Below are positions 42,971-45,018 of a stretch of DNA of 45,018 bases, one piece after another (positions within the stretch are counted from its first letter, which is position 1; each line of letters starts with the position of its first letter). The notes beneath the pieces were generated by a model. That model was not told the origin of the DNA. It did not search any database and saw only the letters and a program-made list of their open reading frames with translations. The DNA comes from an uncultured Shewanella sp. (GTDB taxonomy: Bacteria > Pseudomonadota > Gammaproteobacteria > Enterobacterales > Shewanellaceae), in NCBI RefSeq assembly GCF_947495455.1, contig NZ_CANLZC010000040.1:1-45018 (forward strand). Reading direction: 5' to 3'. A program made the translations under genes and the position numbers.

Positions 42971-43568
42971 TGTTCAACCTATCTAAATGACAAAATGCAC
43001 GGTTTTTTGAGCATGACGCACTTTACAGATATAAAGTGTAATACAGATCAGGCGCACTTCAAGCAAAGGGGTGGATGATTGTGGTGAGTTTCAACAAGGC
43101 TCTAATTGAGAAGCGTTAACTGAGAATGGAATGAGTGAACAGGCTGAAATATTAGCGCGACTATAAAGAAGGCGTTCAACATTCTGTGTTAGCGATAACA
43201 TTTAAATATCCAGTACGTTATCTAAAAAATAAATGGCCAGTTTCGATAAACATAAACTCCAATGGTGAATAGGCCTAGTCCATTCATCACTGGCGTATTT
43301 TATCTTTAGTGTGAAATGAAGGTGATTGTGAACATCTTTACTCTCTATTATCGCTACCTACATTCTAAACTTTCTTTATGGAATAAGAAAAACTTACCTA
43401 CTCAATCGACAGTGAGCGGGTAAGTGCTATCAAAGCGTGAATGCACTGCATTCACGCCGAGATCGACGAGAGAATGACGTTTAGTGCTGCTTTAAACTTG
43501 TCTCTTCTCCCTTATAAAAGACATATCGCGGGATATCCCTTAGATGCTCCTGCATTTTTAGTGCTGTT
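42971..43568. other. 598-bp non-coding region with two hairpins
   Basis: No convincing gene is seen. An imperfect palindrome of 12-base arms lies at 43259-43293 (CCAATGGTGAAT against ATTCATCACTGG, 11-base loop), and a long perfect one is at 43435-43457. A third weak inverted pair, CTTACC/GGTAAG, lies at 43392-43423. The rest is AT-rich and featureless. A 36-codon open frame around 43170-43275 lacks a start and is within chance. Confidence 0.4.
43435..43457 (-). terminator. Perfect 11-bp-arm palindrome downstream of the AraC-type gene
   Basis: GCGTGAATGCA (43435-43445) and TGCATTCACGC (43447-43457) flank a single base and could fold as a 10-bp stem with a 3-base loop. On the minus strand it lies 112 bases past the AraC-type stop and is followed by TTTG only, so termination is possible but weak. 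It could equally be an operator for a dimeric protein. Confidence 0.4.
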
Positions 43569-44372
43569 TTAACGCTTATTCTTTGCTTTAGAAGTGGCAT
43601 ATTGCTCTCGGTATTGTTTAGGTGATACGCCATGATGTTGCTTAAACGCGGTGGAAAAGTGATTGGAATCTTTATAGCCCACGGCAAATGTAATATCAGC
43701 AATGGATTGCTGAGTGTGGATGAGTAATTGCGATGCTTTTTCCATGCGCTGCTGTTTAAGCCAATTGAGTGGTGTTGCACCGTAATGGGTTTTAAAGGCT
43801 AAAGACAGTTTATTGCGATTAGTGGCCATTTTGCTCACAACTTGAGTGAGGTTGACCTCATTGCTCATTTCTAAGAGCAAGTAGGCAGCGGTCTTCTCGG
43901 CCAGAGTGAGTAATGGATCGGCCTGTTTCGGTACTGCTTGATTCACACTGTGGTGTGCTTTTTCAATACAGGCTTTACAGGTTATTTTTTTTTATTGGCC
44001 GTTAAGCAAACCTGATCCACACGTAACAGTAACTCTGCTTCGATGAGGGGCGAGTAACATACATCAGTAATGTCAGTGGCTAAGAGTGATGTCCTTTTAG
44101 TGTGATCGAAGTCAGTTAAGGCCAGAACAGGCGGGAGAGTAGAGTAAGTTTGTCTTAAGTCTTTAGTGAGTGCCTTGATTACATAGGTCACATGCTCTGA
44201 GTGTGTTTGGGTGAGATCCATAATAATGAGTTCGGGTTGAATATGCGTATATTTTTGTAGGTTATCCCTTTCTATAATATGCAGTTCATAGCCTTGTTGA
44301 CTGAGTGTTTGGCTTATCACTTTTACGTTGAGAGGGTTGACATTGAGGATGAATATTTTTTTTAAAATTCAT
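43569..44372 (-). pseudogene. AraC-type regulator with pseudo-receiver, frame broken at A8 and A9 tracts
   Basis: The likely start is the ATG at 44372 with AAAAGGA seven bases upstream. As written that frame fails after an A8 run (44356-44363). With seven A it reads MNFKKIFILNVNPLNVKVIS and enters the receiver-like domain QTLSQQGYELHIIERDN ... IIMDLTQTHS. That domain then stops right after an A9 run (43985-43993). With ten A it continues NKKKITCKACIEKAHHSVNQ into an intact AraC DNA-binding domain (LTQVVSKMATNRNKLSLAF, IADITFAVGYKDSNHFSTAF, HHGVSPKQYREQY). The repaired protein is 267 residues. The receiver keeps the Asp of IIMDL but lacks the acidic pair and the conserved Lys, hence pseudo-receiver. 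Confidence 0.75.
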
Positions 44373-44942
44373 TAGAAATTCCTTTTAATATTAGACCATT
44401 AGTGGTTGCCAATATTACTAACATGTTTATTTTAAAATATCTATTACATCTTGTTACATTTGAACTTCATTAATTTCATATACTTGCAGCATTGTTGGCC
44501 AGACTTGTGGGTTTACTTAGGTTGGATAGCTGTTCTTTCCTTATCGTCTCGAAATAATTAACTCCTTTGGAGTAGTACAAATGTGGTGCATAAATCCAAG
44601 ATAGTTGTGCATTTTTCGAAGGCGGGTCTCAGGGGGAATATCCTATTATTTTCCCTGAAGCATGGATTGAATAAAAACTTGATGAGCGGTCATTGATTGA
44701 TAAGTGAAGTGATTGAATGAGATAAGCATTCAAGATGGCGGAGCCTGTCACAAGGTTAAGGCAAAGCAGAAACAGACGACTGATTGAATGCTTGAGTGAG
44801 TTAGCCTAGCGCGGCTGAGTGACTGAATTAGTTGTAAAAATAATAGCCAAGAGCAAAAACTAGTAAAAACAATAGCCAATAGCCAATAGCCAATAGCCAA
44901 TAGCCAATAGCCAAAAGGGCGGAGCCTGCACCTATGTCAGAC
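44373..44942. other. 570-bp non-coding region before the right terminal repeat
   Basis: No gene is recognised. The upstream part (44373-44520) should hold the regulator's promoter. TCAGGG and CCCTGA (about 44628-44657) can pair in a short hairpin. The phrase GGCGGAGCCTG occurs twice, about 180 bp apart (near 44736 and 44919). The stretch 44690-44840 is built of degenerate TGATTGAATG and TGAGTGA-like words, suggesting old slippage. Confidence 0.4.
44874..44915 (+). repeat. AGCCAAT heptamer microsatellite
   Basis: Five exact tandem copies of AGCCAAT (44874-44908) are followed by AGCCAAA (44909-44915). A related AATAGCCAA occurs at about 44842. It is intergenic and lies 27 bp before the terminal repeat. 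Copy number is likely to vary by slippage. Confidence 0.9.
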
Positions 44943-45018
44943 CTTAGGTGTCCCCTTATATAAAGCAGCCACATCAAGGGTTTTGAGGTAAAATACTCCA
45001 AACAACCATAATAAGCTC
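44943..45018 (+). repeat. Right terminal copy of the 76-bp inverted repeat
   Basis: It is the exact reverse complement of bases 1-76. The element edge CTTAGGTGTCCCC faces into the window and the element body runs off the right end. No gene is interrupted on this side. Flanking bases differ from those at the left copy, so no shared target duplication is visible from this side. Confidence 0.85.

Noticed and set aside
43170..43275. Possible small gene reading YKEGVQHSVLAITFKYP and onwards
   Set aside because: It needs an added frameshift to join an upstream ATG, and a 36-codon open stretch is within chance at this base composition.
43481..43780. A 99-residue frame overlapping the AraC DNA-binding domain on the same strand
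   Set aside because: It is an out-of-frame shadow; the alternative frame carries the clear AraC helix-turn-helix motifs.

Overview
The window looks like a chromosomal segment of a low-GC marine gammaproteobacterium, most likely Shewanella or a close relative. This is an inference from gene content and order: a sigma-E/ChrR photolyase operon, a DUF4212 plus symporter pair, and an exopolysaccharide-type cluster with DUF3131 proteins. No rRNA, tRNA or CRISPR array was seen. Both ends carry the same 76-bp sequence in inverted orientation (1-76 and 44943-45018). The segment therefore probably lies between two copies of one repeated element, and the left copy truncates a gene.

Region 1 (about 56-9110, minus strand) is one tightly packed operon of eleven genes, most overlapping by a few bases. 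In transcription order it holds an ECF sigma factor, a ChrR-type zinc/cupin anti-sigma factor, a DUF523/DUF1722 protein, a DNA photolyase, a SnoaL/NTF2-like protein, a short-chain dehydrogenase, an FAD-dependent oxidoreductase, DUF1365, a cyclopropane-fatty-acid synthase-like methyltransferase, DUF2878, and a truncated chalcone-isomerase-like protein. A near-consensus sigma-E/ChrR promoter (TGATCC-N16-CGTATT) precedes the sigma gene, so this reads as an autoregulated singlet-oxygen/light-stress operon.

Region 2 (9413-13690) holds a DUF4212 plus sodium:solute symporter pair, a LysR regulator and a divergent zinc-independent MDR-family oxidoreductase. A decayed second copy of the symporter 3' end (13570-13687) follows, then a probable mobile-element relic bounded by 19-bp inverted repeats (13698-13929).

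Region 3 (14041-22495) is a type I secretion unit: an ABC exporter, a membrane-fusion protein and a 1782-residue calcium-binding RTX protein. The RTX gene contains a nearly identical 108-bp tandem array. No TolC homologue is present.

Region 4 (22970-42382, plus strand) is the most interesting part: a long, co-oriented, apparently uncharacterised polysaccharide locus. It opens with a phosphorylation-controlled partner switch (receiver-PP2C phosphatase, STAS antagonist and, after a sugar nucleotidyltransferase, an RsbW-like ATPase). It continues with GH2-like and GH9 glycoside hydrolases, a BcsA-like GT2 synthase without PilZ, three DUF3131 proteins in a row (two of them lipoproteins), and a serine-rich secreted protein broken by a short frameshift. 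A cytosolic DPM-like glycosyltransferase, a fourth DUF3131 protein with a repeat linker, and an internally duplicated outer-membrane beta-barrel complete it. The layout suggests a cellulose-like or mannan-like polymer that is made, trimmed and exported under partner-switch control.

Region 5 (42449-44942, minus strand) has two small zinc-ribbon proteins and an AraC-type regulator with a pseudo-receiver domain. The regulator's reading frame is broken exactly at an A8 and an A9 tract, making it a candidate phase-variable, slippage-expressed or decaying gene. The last 570 bases are non-coding and contain an AGCCAAT heptamer repeat next to the right-hand terminal repeat.
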